From: CAVRQM01 sp964250775
Lineage (GTDB): Bacteria > Pseudomonadota > Alphaproteobacteria > Acetobacterales > Acetobacteraceae
Assembly (NCBI GenBank): GCA_964250775.1
Contig: CAXUHK010000042.1
Coordinates: 1 to 27,114 of the forward strand
Direction of reading: 5' to 3'
DNA: 27,114 nucleotides
In this document: in pieces, positions 1 to 6,772 of the stretch
How positions within the stretch are numbered: position 1 is the stretch's first letter
Layout: each line of letters starts with the position of its first letter
Notes under the pieces: model-generated
The model's input: only the letters and a program-made list of their open reading frames with translations
Told to the model about the DNA's origin: nothing
Databases searched by the model: none
Program-made: the position numbers and the translations under genes

Positions 1-973
1 CCTGCAACCGCGACAGCAGGCCGCGCGGGATCGCCGCCTGCGCGGCCGCGAGCACCAGGTCGGCCATCGCCTGCCTGCCATCCTGCTCGGTATCCCGCCC
101 GGTATCCGGCTTGGTGTCCGGTCCGGCCTCCGCGCCAGCGGCACTCGGCTCGGTATCGTCCCGCTCATCTTCCGCCGCCTCGGACTCGACGGCGGGCACC
201 TGCGTCGCGCGCGGCGCCAGCACCAGGCTTGCCGCCAGGGTCGCGTCGTCCTGCGACACAACCTCCCGCCCGTCGAGAGCCGCGCAACACCGCGCCACTC
301 GCAGCGCCAACAAGGCGGCGCGCACGGAGCCGACACCGAGCGCCAGCGCCGTCGCGCAGACCGCCGTGACGACCGTCTCGCTCGCCTGCACCCGAGGCAG
401 GATCGGCCGTGCCGCCGCGACGTCGCCTGCGGTGTGCAGCGCCGGCCCCGCGGCGCGCACGCCGTCGAGGTCGAGCAGGAACGCCAGCCGGTCGAGCAGC
501 GCCGCCGGCGGGCGCTCGTCCGCAGCCATCCCTTCGTCGAGCGCCACCACCCCAATGCGGCTCGCGAACCGGCCGGCGATGCCGTCGCGCGCCACGCCGA
601 CCTCGCCGCTGTCCAGTGCCGCGCCGAGCCGCGCGGCCGTGCCGGCGCCGACCCGCTCGGCCATTGCCAGCACCACCACGCCGCCATCGGCCTGCGCGAG
701 GATGCCGCGCTCGGCCACGCCCCGCCCGGCCCGCAGCGTCGCCGCGAGATCCAGGCCGCCTAGCAGGCGTTCATCGCTGGTGTTGAAAGGCAAGCGGCGC
801 ACCGGCGCGTCATGCGGCAACAGCGCGCGCAACATGGCGAGCCACGCCTCGCGCGCCGGCCCCGGCGGGGCACGCAACGACACCCCGCCCAGCCCCGCCG
901 GGTCGGTCGCCAGCACGGCCGCCACGGTCGCCGCCATTGCCCAGCGTTCCCCGGCGTCCGGGGTGTCGGTCAT
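1..973 (-). CDS. bchD: Magnesium chelatase subunit D, N-terminal part (truncated by window edge)
   Basis: BchD is the AAA+ partner of BchI in the ATP-dependent chelatase that inserts Mg2+ into protoporphyrin IX, together with BchH. About 324 codons are visible and run off the left edge. The ATG at 973 overlaps the bchI stop as ATGA, so translation is coupled. Residues 1-255 form an AAA+-like domain in which the Walker A position (around residues 34-42, RAPPGPARE) lacks the GKS/T of BchI; this is expected because BchD is the degenerate ATPase subunit. Residues about 262-298 are an Asp/Glu/Pro-rich linker, typical of the stretch before the C-terminal integrin-I (VWA) domain, which lies outside the window. 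Identity rests on these features plus the adjacent bchI. There is no sign of a frameshift. Confidence 0.9.
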   Translation of the reverse strand, partial: MTDTPDAGERWAMAATVAAVLATDPAGLGGVSLRAPPGPAREAWLAMLRALLPHDAPVRRLPFNTSDERLLGGLDLAATLRAGRGVAERGILAQADGGVVVLAMAERVGAGTAARLGAALDSGEVGVARDGIAGRFASRIGVVALDEGMAADERPPAALLDRLAFLLDLDGVRAAGPALHTAGDVAAARPILPRVQASETVVTAVCATALALGVGSVRAALLALRVARCCAALDGREVVSQDDATLAASLVLAPRATQVPAVESEAAEDERDDTEPSAAGAEAGPDTKPDTGRDTEQDGRQAMADLVLAAAQAAIPRGLLSRLQ

Positions 974-2022
974 GCGTCGAACAGTTCGCCCACGGCGCGG
1001 TCGACCCGCGTGGTCGACACCGCCTCGTCCAATGGGTTCCGCCGCAGGCGGTGGCGCAGCGCCGACGGCGCCATGCGGCGCAGGTGGATGTCGCCCACCT
1101 GCTCGTCGCCGTTCAGGCTGGCGAGCGCCCGGGCGGCGCGGATCAAGGTCAGTTCGCCGCGCAAGCCGTCGGTGCCGAGGCTCATGCACAGCCGCGCCAC
1201 ACGCTCCAGGGCGGTGTCCGGCACGCCGGTTCGCGGCAGGCGCTCGCGCGCGGCCACGATGCGTTCCCGGATGTCGGCATCCTCCTCGGCCCAGCGCTGC
1301 GCGAACACGTCCGGCTCGCGGTCGAACCTGTCGCGCCGGCGCACCACCTCGACGCGGGTGGCGAGGTCGTCGGGCGTGCGAACCTCGACCGACAGGCCGA
1401 AGCGGTCGAGCAGTTGCGGCCGCAGTTCGCCCTCCTCCGGGTTGCCGCTGCCGATCAGCACGAAACGGGCCGGGTGGCGCACGCTGATGCCTTCGCGCTC
1501 GACCACGTTCTCGCCCGAGGCCGCGACATCGAGCAGCAGGTCGACCAGGTGGTCCTCCAGCAGGTTCACCTCGTCGATGTAGAGGAAGCCGCGATGGGCG
1601 CGCGCCAGCAAGCCGGGCTCGAACCCCTTGACCCCCTGGGTCAGCGCCCGCTCCAGGTCGAGCGCGCCCACGACGCGATCCTCGGTGGCGCCGAGCGGCA
1701 GGTCGACCACCGGCACCGGTGCGGTGACACGGCCACCCTCAAGACGGGCGCCGCAGTCGGACGCGCACTGCGAGACGTCGACGTCGGGGTCGCAGCCGTA
1801 GCGGCAGCCGGCCACGACCTGCATGTGCGGCAGCAGCGCCGCCAGCCCCCGCATCGCGGTCGACTTGCCGGTGCCGCGGTCGCCGAACACCAGCACGCCG
1901 CCGATCGCGGGGTCGACGGCGCCGATCAACAGCGCCGTCTTCATCTCCTCCTGGCCGACGATGGCCGAGAACGGGTAGCTGCGGCCCAGCGTCAGGACTC
2001 CTTGGGCGCGTACGACAGGCAC
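970..2022 (-). CDS. bchI: Magnesium chelatase ATPase subunit I
   Basis: BchI is the AAA+ ATPase that drives Mg2+ insertion into protoporphyrin IX with BchD and BchH. The core begins YPFSAIVGQEEMK. Walker A GDRGTGKS is at residues 47-54 (GTG numbering), Walker B is in GFLYIDEVNLL (145-155), and LIGSGNPEEGELRPQLLDRFG is the usual sensor/Arg-finger region (not contiguous with the ends given here). Four Cys (73, 77, 86, 90) lie in the insertion after the first helix. The start is uncertain. The GTG at 2022 is the nearest conventional start of sensible length (350 aa) but has no clear ribosome binding site and overlaps the HiPIP gene by 31 nt. A perfect AAGGAG at 2003-1998 points instead to a non-standard start, CTG at 1989 or ACG at 1992. 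The in-frame ATG at 2097 lies deep inside the HiPIP gene and is unlikely. The stop overlaps bchD as ATGA. Confidence 0.95.
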   Translation of the reverse strand: MPVVRAQGVLTLGRSYPFSAIVGQEEMKTALLIGAVDPAIGGVLVFGDRGTGKSTAMRGLAALLPHMQVVAGCRYGCDPDVDVSQCASDCGARLEGGRVTAPVPVVDLPLGATEDRVVGALDLERALTQGVKGFEPGLLARAHRGFLYIDEVNLLEDHLVDLLLDVAASGENVVEREGISVRHPARFVLIGSGNPEEGELRPQLLDRFGLSVEVRTPDDLATRVEVVRRRDRFDREPDVFAQRWAEEDADIRERIVAARERLPRTGVPDTALERVARLCMSLGTDGLRGELTLIRAARALASLNGDEQVGDIHLRRMAPSALRHRLRRNPLDEAVSTTRVDRAVGELFDA

Positions 2023-2270
2023 CAGCCGTTCGGCGATATGTTGCCGGCGACGATGGTGCAAGCGTTGGGCGCCTGGAAGTTGACGCAGCCGCTGCACTTG
2101 TTGCCGTCCTTGGGCTGCTCCTGGTACTGCACCGCCTCCTTGGCGACTTTGGCGCTGTCGTCGGCGGCGGCCCGGCGCGCAGTTACGGCGGCGAGAGCGG
2201 CGAAGCCCGTGGCCGCTAGGCCGGCCTTGAGCGCCGCGCGTCGCGACGGCTTGAAATCGTCTTGCTTCAT
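1992..2270 (-). CDS. High-potential iron-sulfur protein (HiPIP), Tat-exported
   Basis: HiPIPs are small periplasmic [4Fe-4S] proteins that carry electrons from cytochrome bc1 to the photosynthetic reaction centre or its tetraheme cytochrome. The product has a twin-arginine signal (SRRAALKAG, then a hydrophobic Ala-rich stretch), probably cleaved after the ARRAAA segment, and a short mature domain. Its four cluster cysteines fit the HiPIP pattern C-x2-C-x8-C-x12-C: NKCSGC, NACTIV and GWCLSY, with a family-type Tyr (VQYQEQPK) upstream. I chose the ATG at 2270 (92 aa) because GGAG lies 6 nt before it; an ATG at 2282 would add METS but has GAGGAA directly against it. The gene lies 38 nt after hemA and overlaps or abuts bchI, so it is transcribed as part of the superoperon. 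Other purple bacteria carry cytochrome c2 (cycA) near hemA; here HiPIP takes that place. Confidence 0.92.
   Translation of the reverse strand: MKQDDFKPSRRAALKAGLAATGFAALAAVTARRAAADDSAKVAKEAVQYQEQPKDGNKCSGCVNFQAPNACTIVAGNISPNGWCLSYAPKES
1998..2003 (-). promoter_or_regulatory. Strong Shine-Dalgarno AAGGAG inside the end of the HiPIP gene
   Basis: AAGGAG is read on the minus strand just before the HiPIP stop (TGA at 1994-1992). It sits 8 nt from an in-frame CTG (1989) and 5 nt from an in-frame ACG (1992) of bchI, with no ATG, GTG or TTG at a usable distance. It may serve a rare start codon or re-initiation after HiPIP translation. It also encodes Lys-Glu of the HiPIP C-terminus, so chance cannot be excluded. 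Confidence 0.45.
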
Positions 2271-2308
2271 GCTTGTCTCCATTTCCTCGGACGTGACAGT
2301 CGGTAGGG

Positions 2309-3517
2309 TCAGGCGGCGCGCTGCAGGCTCAGGTCGGACCAGATCGCCGACAGGGCGCGCAGCAGCGGGGGGAGGTCCTTGTCAGTGTGCGCCGGGGACG
2401 GCGTGATGCGACGCCGCGGGGTGCCGCGCGGCACCGTCGGGTAGTTGATCGGCTGCACGTAGACGCCATACTGGTCGAGCAGGCGGTCGCTCATCTGCTT
2501 GCACAGCACCGGGTCGCCCACCATCACCGGGACGATGTGGCTCGGGTTGTCGAGGTGCGGGATGCCGAGCGCGTCCAGCCCGCGCCGCACCGCCGCCACC
2601 CGCTCGCGTTGCGCCTCGCGCTCCGCACCGCTGCGCTTCAGGTAGCGCACGCTGGCCCGCGCCCCGGCCGCCACCGCCGGCGGCAGCGAGCTGGTGAAGA
2701 TGAAGCCCGACGAGAAGCTGCGCACGAAGTCGCACAGGGCCGCCGAGGCCGCGATGTAGCCGCCCATGACGCCGAACGCCTTGGCCAGCGTGCCCTCGAT
2801 CACCGTCAGCCGGTGCGCCACCCCGTCGCGCTCGGCGATGCCGCCGCCGCGCGGGCCGTACAGGCCCACGCCATGCACCTCGTCGAGGTAGGTCATGGCG
2901 CCGTGCCTGTCGGCCACGTCGCACAGTTCGGCGATGGGCGCGATGTCGCCGTCCATCGAATAGACGCTCTCGAAGGCGACCAGCTTCGGCACGTCGCCGA
3001 CCTCGGAGAGCTGCCGGTCGAGGTCGGCCGGGTCGTTGTGCGCGAAGATGCGGCGCTCGGCGCGGCTGTGGCGGATGCCCTCGATCATCGAGGAATGGTT
3101 CAGCGCGTCGGAGAACACCACGCAGCCCGGCATCCGCGAGGCCAGCACCGAAAGCGTCGCCCAGTTCGACACGTAGCCGGAGGTGAACAGCAGCGCCGCC
3201 TCCTTGCCGTGCAGGTCGGCCAGCTCGCGCTCCAGCTCGACATGGTAGTGACTGGTGCCGGAGATGTTGCGCGTGCCGCCCGCCCCGGCGCCGCAACGGT
3301 CGAGCGCCTCGTGCGTGGCGGCGATCACGTCCGGGTGCTGGCCCATGCCCAGGTAGTCGTTGGAACACCAGACCGTCACCTCCGCCGTGCCGCGCTCGCG
3401 GTGGTGGGTGGCGCGCGGGAACGACCCGGCTTGGCGCTCCAGGTCGGCGAACACCCGGTAACGCCCCTCGCGGTGCAGGCCGTCGATCTGGCGGCGGAAG
3501 AAGCTCTCGTAGTTCAT
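2309..3517 (-). CDS. hemA: 5-aminolevulinate synthase
   Basis: This is a PLP enzyme of the alpha-oxoamine synthase family that condenses glycine and succinyl-CoA to 5-aminolevulinate, the first committed precursor of heme and bacteriochlorophyll (Shemin route). The 402-residue protein has the family's full length. The N-terminus MNYESFFRRQIDGLHREGRY is typical. WCSNDYLGMGQHP (about 50-62), GAGAGGTRNISGTSHYH (76-92), the PLP-contacting Asp in LDEVHGVGLYG (D212) and the Schiff-base lysine in EGTLAKAFG (K246) are all present. The ATG at 3517 overlaps the puhE stop as ATGA and is preceded by a purine-rich GAGAGGGG. Having hemA in the photosynthesis operon ties ALA supply to pigment demand; a second housekeeping ALA synthase elsewhere is possible but cannot be seen. 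Confidence 0.97.
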   Translation of the reverse strand: MNYESFFRRQIDGLHREGRYRVFADLERQAGSFPRATHHRERGTAEVTVWCSNDYLGMGQHPDVIAATHEALDRCGAGAGGTRNISGTSHYHVELERELADLHGKEAALLFTSGYVSNWATLSVLASRMPGCVVFSDALNHSSMIEGIRHSRAERRIFAHNDPADLDRQLSEVGDVPKLVAFESVYSMDGDIAPIAELCDVADRHGAMTYLDEVHGVGLYGPRGGGIAERDGVAHRLTVIEGTLAKAFGVMGGYIAASAALCDFVRSFSSGFIFTSSLPPAVAAGARASVRYLKRSGAEREAQRERVAAVRRGLDALGIPHLDNPSHIVPVMVGDPVLCKQMSDRLLDQYGVYVQPINYPTVPRGTPRRRITPSPAHTDKDLPPLLRALSAIWSDLSLQRAA

Positions 3518-4359
3518 CGGCCCCTCTCGGCTCTAGTCAGGCTCGACGCGGCCACGGCGGCCCCGCCTTCGATGACGCGCAAAGTCGGTGGCGCGCTGGT
3601 GGCCTTGTGCGAGCGAAGCCCCCAGCGCCAGAGCTGCTCGAACGGCACCGGCAGCACCAGGAACCAGTGCTCGACCAGCCCCAGCACCAGCATCGTTGCC
3701 AGGAACGTGAACGCGGTTGCGGCGAAGTAACCTTCGGCGTTCCCCGCACGCTGCACCAGCAGCACGGCGAGCACGCTGGCCAGCGTGACCGAGACTGGGA
3801 ACAGCAGGTTCATCGGCTTCCTGGTCAGGTAGCTCTTGAGGAACGCCAGGTGCGCCGGCAGGAACTCCTCGTTCAGGTTGCGCACGCCCAGGAACACGTT
3901 GAGCTTGGCGCTCTCGCGCATTCCCCACAGGATCATGTAGGTCCACACGCCGACCTGGTTGACGCCGCCCCAGCTCGCCGCCACCACCAGTCCGGCGCCC
4001 GCGATGATGGCCAGCTCGTGGTACAGCACCGCCAGCACGCCATGCCCGAAGTGCCGCCAGCCGCCGCAGCCCTTGGCGCAGCCGTGCCGCCGCGGGCCGG
4101 TGAGGAAGCCCATCAGGAACGCCATCTCCTGCCACGCCCAGGCCACCACGCCGCAGGTGAAGGAGAGATAGGCGCCGAACGCGGTGGCGTCGCCGCTGCC
4201 GAGCGCCAGGCCGTGCATGGCGGCGGCGAGCAGCACGGTCACGCCCACCATGCTCCAGCGGAAGGTGCGCACCGGCAGCCCGTCGAGGTAGAGGATCACC
4301 CCGGTGCTGAAATACCAGACGGACAGCGCGAACAGCACCGCATGGGCATGGAGCGCCAT
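3514..4359 (-). CDS. puhE: Photosynthetic complex assembly protein PuhE
   Basis: PuhE is an integral membrane protein found in purple-bacterial photosynthesis clusters and linked to reaction centre/LH1 assembly and modulation of bacteriochlorophyll production; its biochemical activity is not established. The 281-residue product has about seven hydrophobic segments (roughly residues 1-27, 36-54, 60-85, 103-132, 137-160, 183-206 and 212-240). It carries the family-like segments WAWQEMAFLMGFLTGPRR and WGMRESAKLNVFLGVRNLNE. It ends with a soluble Ala/Arg-rich tail. It starts 2 nt after the acsF stop, with only a weak ribosome binding site, and its TGA overlaps the hemA ATG, so coupling on both sides is likely. 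Position between acsF and hemA matches known clusters. Confidence 0.92.
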   Translation of the reverse strand: MALHAHAVLFALSVWYFSTGVILYLDGLPVRTFRWSMVGVTVLLAAAMHGLALGSGDATAFGAYLSFTCGVVAWAWQEMAFLMGFLTGPRRHGCAKGCGGWRHFGHGVLAVLYHELAIIAGAGLVVAASWGGVNQVGVWTYMILWGMRESAKLNVFLGVRNLNEEFLPAHLAFLKSYLTRKPMNLLFPVSVTLASVLAVLLVQRAGNAEGYFAATAFTFLATMLVLGLVEHWFLVLPVPFEQLWRWGLRSHKATSAPPTLRVIEGGAAVAASSLTRAERGR

Positions 4360-4361
4360 GG

Positions 4362-5423
4362 CTACCAGGCCGGCTGCAGGCGGATGCTGGCCGGCAGAGC
4401 GTGCGGCGGCGCCGGCCGCAGGTACAGCCGCGCGAAGGTGAGACCGGCGGCGGCGGTCAGGCCGACCCGCTTGACGCGCCCGATCACGCCGCCCTGCGCC
4501 CGTGCCCGGCCCATCGCCTGCGTGACGGCGAACAGCCGGTCGAGCCCGGCGCGGAAGCCCGGATCGTCGAGGTCGAGCGTCAGCGGGAACACCTGGCGGC
4601 AGATCTCTGAGGTGATGCGGAACACCTGGAAGTCATACTCGGTCGGGTCGAGGCCGAGCGCCGCATGGAACGCCGGGCGGCCGTGGTCGCGCACGTACAT
4701 CGTGGCGAACACCGCCAGCAGGAAGAACTTGATCCACAGCCGATTGACGCCGCTCAGCACGCGCGGGTTGGCGCGCATCAGCAGCGCGAACGCCTCGCCG
4801 TGACGGAACTCGTCGTTGCACCACTTGTCGAACCACTTGAAGATCGGGTGGATCAGCCGCTCCGGCTGCCGCTCCAGCTGGCGGTAGATGGTGATGTAGC
4901 GGGCGTAGCCGATCTTCTCCGAGAGATAGGTCGCGTAGAAGATGAACTTGGGCTGGAAGTAGGTGTACTTCTTGACCTTGGTCAGGAAGCTGAGGTCCAC
5001 GCCCACGCCCAGATCCTGCAGCGCCTCGTTGATGAACCCGGCATGGCGCGCCTCGTCGCGGCTCATGAAGGCGAACAGCTCGTGCACGTCCGGGTTCTTG
5101 ATCCGCTTCTTGATCTCCGAGTACAGCACGCAACCGGAGAACTCGGCCGTGACCGAGCTGACCAGGAAGTCCAGGAACTCCTGGCGCAACTCCGGCTCCA
5201 TGGCCGCGAGGTCGACCGCGAATTCCGGCGTGCGGACGAAGTGGCCGCGATTGGGGTCAGAGCGGAGCTCGGCGATCAGCGCGTCCCACTCGGCCCGCAC
5301 CCCGCTCACGTCGAGCCTGTCCATGGCGGCGAAGTCGGTGGTGTAGAAGCGCGGGCTCAGCACCGTGTCCGCTTGCGCCAGCTTGGTGCTGGCGTTGGGC
5401 GTGCGGGGGGGAATGGCGTTCAT
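4362..5423 (-). CDS. acsF: Aerobic Mg-protoporphyrin IX monomethyl ester oxidative cyclase
   Basis: AcsF is the oxygen-dependent diiron monooxygenase-type cyclase that forms the isocyclic ring E of bacteriochlorophyll (3,8-divinyl protochlorophyllide). The 353-residue product shows ferritin-like diiron motifs: Glu94 in VTAEFSGC, D/E-A-R-H at 123-127 (SRDEARHAGF), and D-E-F-R-H at 204-208 (CNDEFRHGEAF). The start is the ATG at 5423, preceded by GAGGAG at 6 nt. The reading frame stays open further upstream, but that part is out of frame with the upstream 91-codon gene and is Arg/Ser-rich shadow. The enzyme needs O2, so pigment synthesis here can run under oxic or microoxic conditions. No anaerobic bchE is seen in this window. 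Confidence 0.96.
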   Translation of the reverse strand: MNAIPPRTPNASTKLAQADTVLSPRFYTTDFAAMDRLDVSGVRAEWDALIAELRSDPNRGHFVRTPEFAVDLAAMEPELRQEFLDFLVSSVTAEFSGCVLYSEIKKRIKNPDVHELFAFMSRDEARHAGFINEALQDLGVGVDLSFLTKVKKYTYFQPKFIFYATYLSEKIGYARYITIYRQLERQPERLIHPIFKWFDKWCNDEFRHGEAFALLMRANPRVLSGVNRLWIKFFLLAVFATMYVRDHGRPAFHAALGLDPTEYDFQVFRITSEICRQVFPLTLDLDDPGFRAGLDRLFAVTQAMGRARAQGGVIGRVKRVGLTAAAGLTFARLYLRPAPPHALPASIRLQPAW

Positions 5424-5433
5424 GTCGATCTCC

Positions 5434-5709
5434 TCATTTCCGCGCCTGGAAGCCGACTTCATACAGCTCGGTGAGTTCGAGCAAGCCCGCGATGTGCTCC
5501 CAGGCGCGCGCCAGCGGTCCGGCGCGCAACACCGTGGCGCGGCAGCGGCAGGCGATGCGGTCGCCGAAGCGGATCGCCTGTGGCGCGTCGTGCACCAGCA
5601 CCGCGTCGCCCGGGCGGATCTCGACGCCCTCCGGCACCGCATGGGCGTGGAAGCTGTCGTGCGTCTGCTCGATGTCGACCGCGCACTCGACCTCGATGCG
5701 CCGGGTCAT
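5434..5709 (-). CDS. Small position-conserved protein between puhC and acsF (function unknown)
   Basis: This is a 91-residue soluble protein with no signal peptide or membrane segment. It starts MTRRIEVECAVDIEQTHDS; central features are FHAHAVPEGVEIRPGDAVLVHDAP and CRCRATVLRAGP, and it ends in Arg-Lys. Its ATG overlaps the puhC stop as ATGA and its stop lies 10 nt before the acsF ATG, so it is firmly in the operon. I recall a small orf at this position in other purple-bacterial clusters, but I know of no assigned activity. The acsF neighbourhood suggests a role as a cyclase accessory or assembly factor, which is inference only. The beta-rich, PGDxVLV-like centre could be a small barrel fold. 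It is not the membrane peptide PuhD of Rhodobacter. Confidence 0.85.
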   Translation of the reverse strand: MTRRIEVECAVDIEQTHDSFHAHAVPEGVEIRPGDAVLVHDAPQAIRFGDRIACRCRATVLRAGPLARAWEHIAGLLELTELYEVGFQARK

Positions 5710-6131
5710 GGCGTGGCTTCCTTGGCCGTCAGCAATTGCGCGAAGCTCGCCTCGTTGGTGCTGCCGAACGCTTCCAGCTCGATGTGACGGCGGGTGTCCG
5801 GGTCGTCGAGCGTGAGCCGCCCGTCGGCCCAGGCGGTCAGGCGGAACGGCTCGGCGGAGCCCATCGCCTCGCGCCGCCGTTGCTGCGCCAGGCCGCGTAC
5901 GGTGGCGCGCAGGAATCCGGCTTGTCCGGTGACGACCTCCAACACGGCGCCGGTATCGGCGTCCTGCACCGCGACGCTCCCGTCGGGACGGTCGTGAAAG
6001 GCGAGCTGACGCACTACCAGCGGCGCGGAGGCGGGAACCTCGGTGCGTGCTGGATCGCGGCTGGCCAGCCCCGCCCCGGCCACCAGGCCGGACAGCAGCA
6101 GGCCCACGCCGAGCACCGGCAGGCGCATCAT
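5706..6131 (-). CDS. puhC: Photosynthetic complex assembly protein PuhC
   Basis: PuhC is a membrane-anchored periplasmic protein needed for normal reaction centre/LH1 assembly in Rhodobacter. The 141-residue product has one N-terminal membrane segment (about residues 4-23, LPVLGVGLLLSGLVAGAG) and a beta-rich periplasmic domain with paired segments resembling the family (LAFHDRPDGSVAVQDADTG, GFLRATVRGLAQQRR, FRLTAWADGRLTLDDPDT). It ends in a Thr/Lys/Glu tail. The start is the first of two adjacent ATGs (6131, 6128), which overlap the puhB TGA. Its stop overlaps the ATG of the 91-codon gene. Identity rests on size, topology and position after puhB. Confidence 0.88.
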   Translation of the reverse strand: MMRLPVLGVGLLLSGLVAGAGLASRDPARTEVPASAPLVVRQLAFHDRPDGSVAVQDADTGAVLEVVTGQAGFLRATVRGLAQQRRREAMGSAEPFRLTAWADGRLTLDDPDTRRHIELEAFGSTNEASFAQLLTAKEATP

Positions 6132-6772
6132 GCGACCGCCTCGGCGCGGACGGGCTCGGCCACCGGCGCTTCGGCCAGCGCCGGCGCCGACTGTGCCGCC
6201 GAGGCCGCCAACGCCCGCGACAGGATCTGCGCCACCTGCACGGCGTCCGGCAGGGCACGCAGCATCGGCTCGGTGCGCGCCAGCTTCCACGGCCGGACAT
6301 GCGGCCACAGCACGAAATAGCTCGGCCGCCGTGCCGGCAGCAGCGTCAGCGCGATGTCGCCGCGACCTTCCCGGTCGGCGCGTAGGCCGGCGCTGGCCAC
6401 GGCCGCGAACGGCACGTTGATGGTGAGCGGCAAGGCGATGCCGAAGCGGATCACCAGCCGCTGGTTGGTGAGGGTGTAGGCGGTGCTGCGTTGGGTCAGC
6501 CAGCAGAACAGCGCCACCAGCCCGAGCGCCACCAGCGCCAGGCCGAGATTGCCGCCGACCCTCGCGGCCGCGTGCCAGCCGAGCGAGCCTGCGCTCAGCG
6601 TCGACGCCGCCAGCCACAGCCACAACGCGCCAAGGTAGACGGCCAGCGCGCGGATGCGGAACGCGCGGCGCGCCAAGACGCGCCAGTCGGGCGCGCCCTG
6701 CCACAGGACGCGCTCGCCGTCCGGCAGCCGCTCTGGCAGGCCCGGCACCGGCTCCCAATCATGCTCCCTCAC
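6128..6772 (-). CDS. puhB: Photosynthetic complex assembly protein PuhB
   Basis: PuhB is a reaction-centre assembly factor with a bacterial PH-like domain. The 214-residue product opens with HDWEPVPGLPERLPDGERVLWQG, a family hallmark. It has two or three membrane segments (about 42-60, 73-93 and possibly 112-124), then a PH-like stretch (YTLTNQRLVIRFGI; DIALTLLPARRP), and ends with an Ala/Pro/Glu-rich tail of about 30 residues. It starts with GTG at 6772, which overlaps the puhA stop as GTGA and has no separate ribosome binding site, so translation most likely depends on coupling with puhA. Its stop overlaps the ATG pair of puhC. Confidence 0.93.
   Translation of the reverse strand: MREHDWEPVPGLPERLPDGERVLWQGAPDWRVLARRAFRIRALAVYLGALWLWLAASTLSAGSLGWHAAARVGGNLGLALVALGLVALFCWLTQRSTAYTLTNQRLVIRFGIALPLTINVPFAAVASAGLRADREGRGDIALTLLPARRPSYFVLWPHVRPWKLARTEPMLRALPDAVQVAQILSRALAASAAQSAPALAEAPVAEPVRAEAVA

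Noticed and set aside
2023..2097. ATG at 2097 as start of bchI
   Set aside because: It would overlap the HiPIP gene by more than 100 nt and give an Arg/His-rich leader unlike BchI.
937..2406. Long plus-strand open frame opposite bchI, HiPIP and hemA
   Set aside because: Arg/Ala/His-rich antisense shadow of GC-rich genes; the minus strand encodes clear BchI and HiPIP here.
5424..5642. N-terminal extension of acsF
   Set aside because: The extra 73 residues are Arg/Ser/Cys-rich, lie opposite in frame to the 91-codon gene, and the ATG at 5423 has a strong ribosome binding site.
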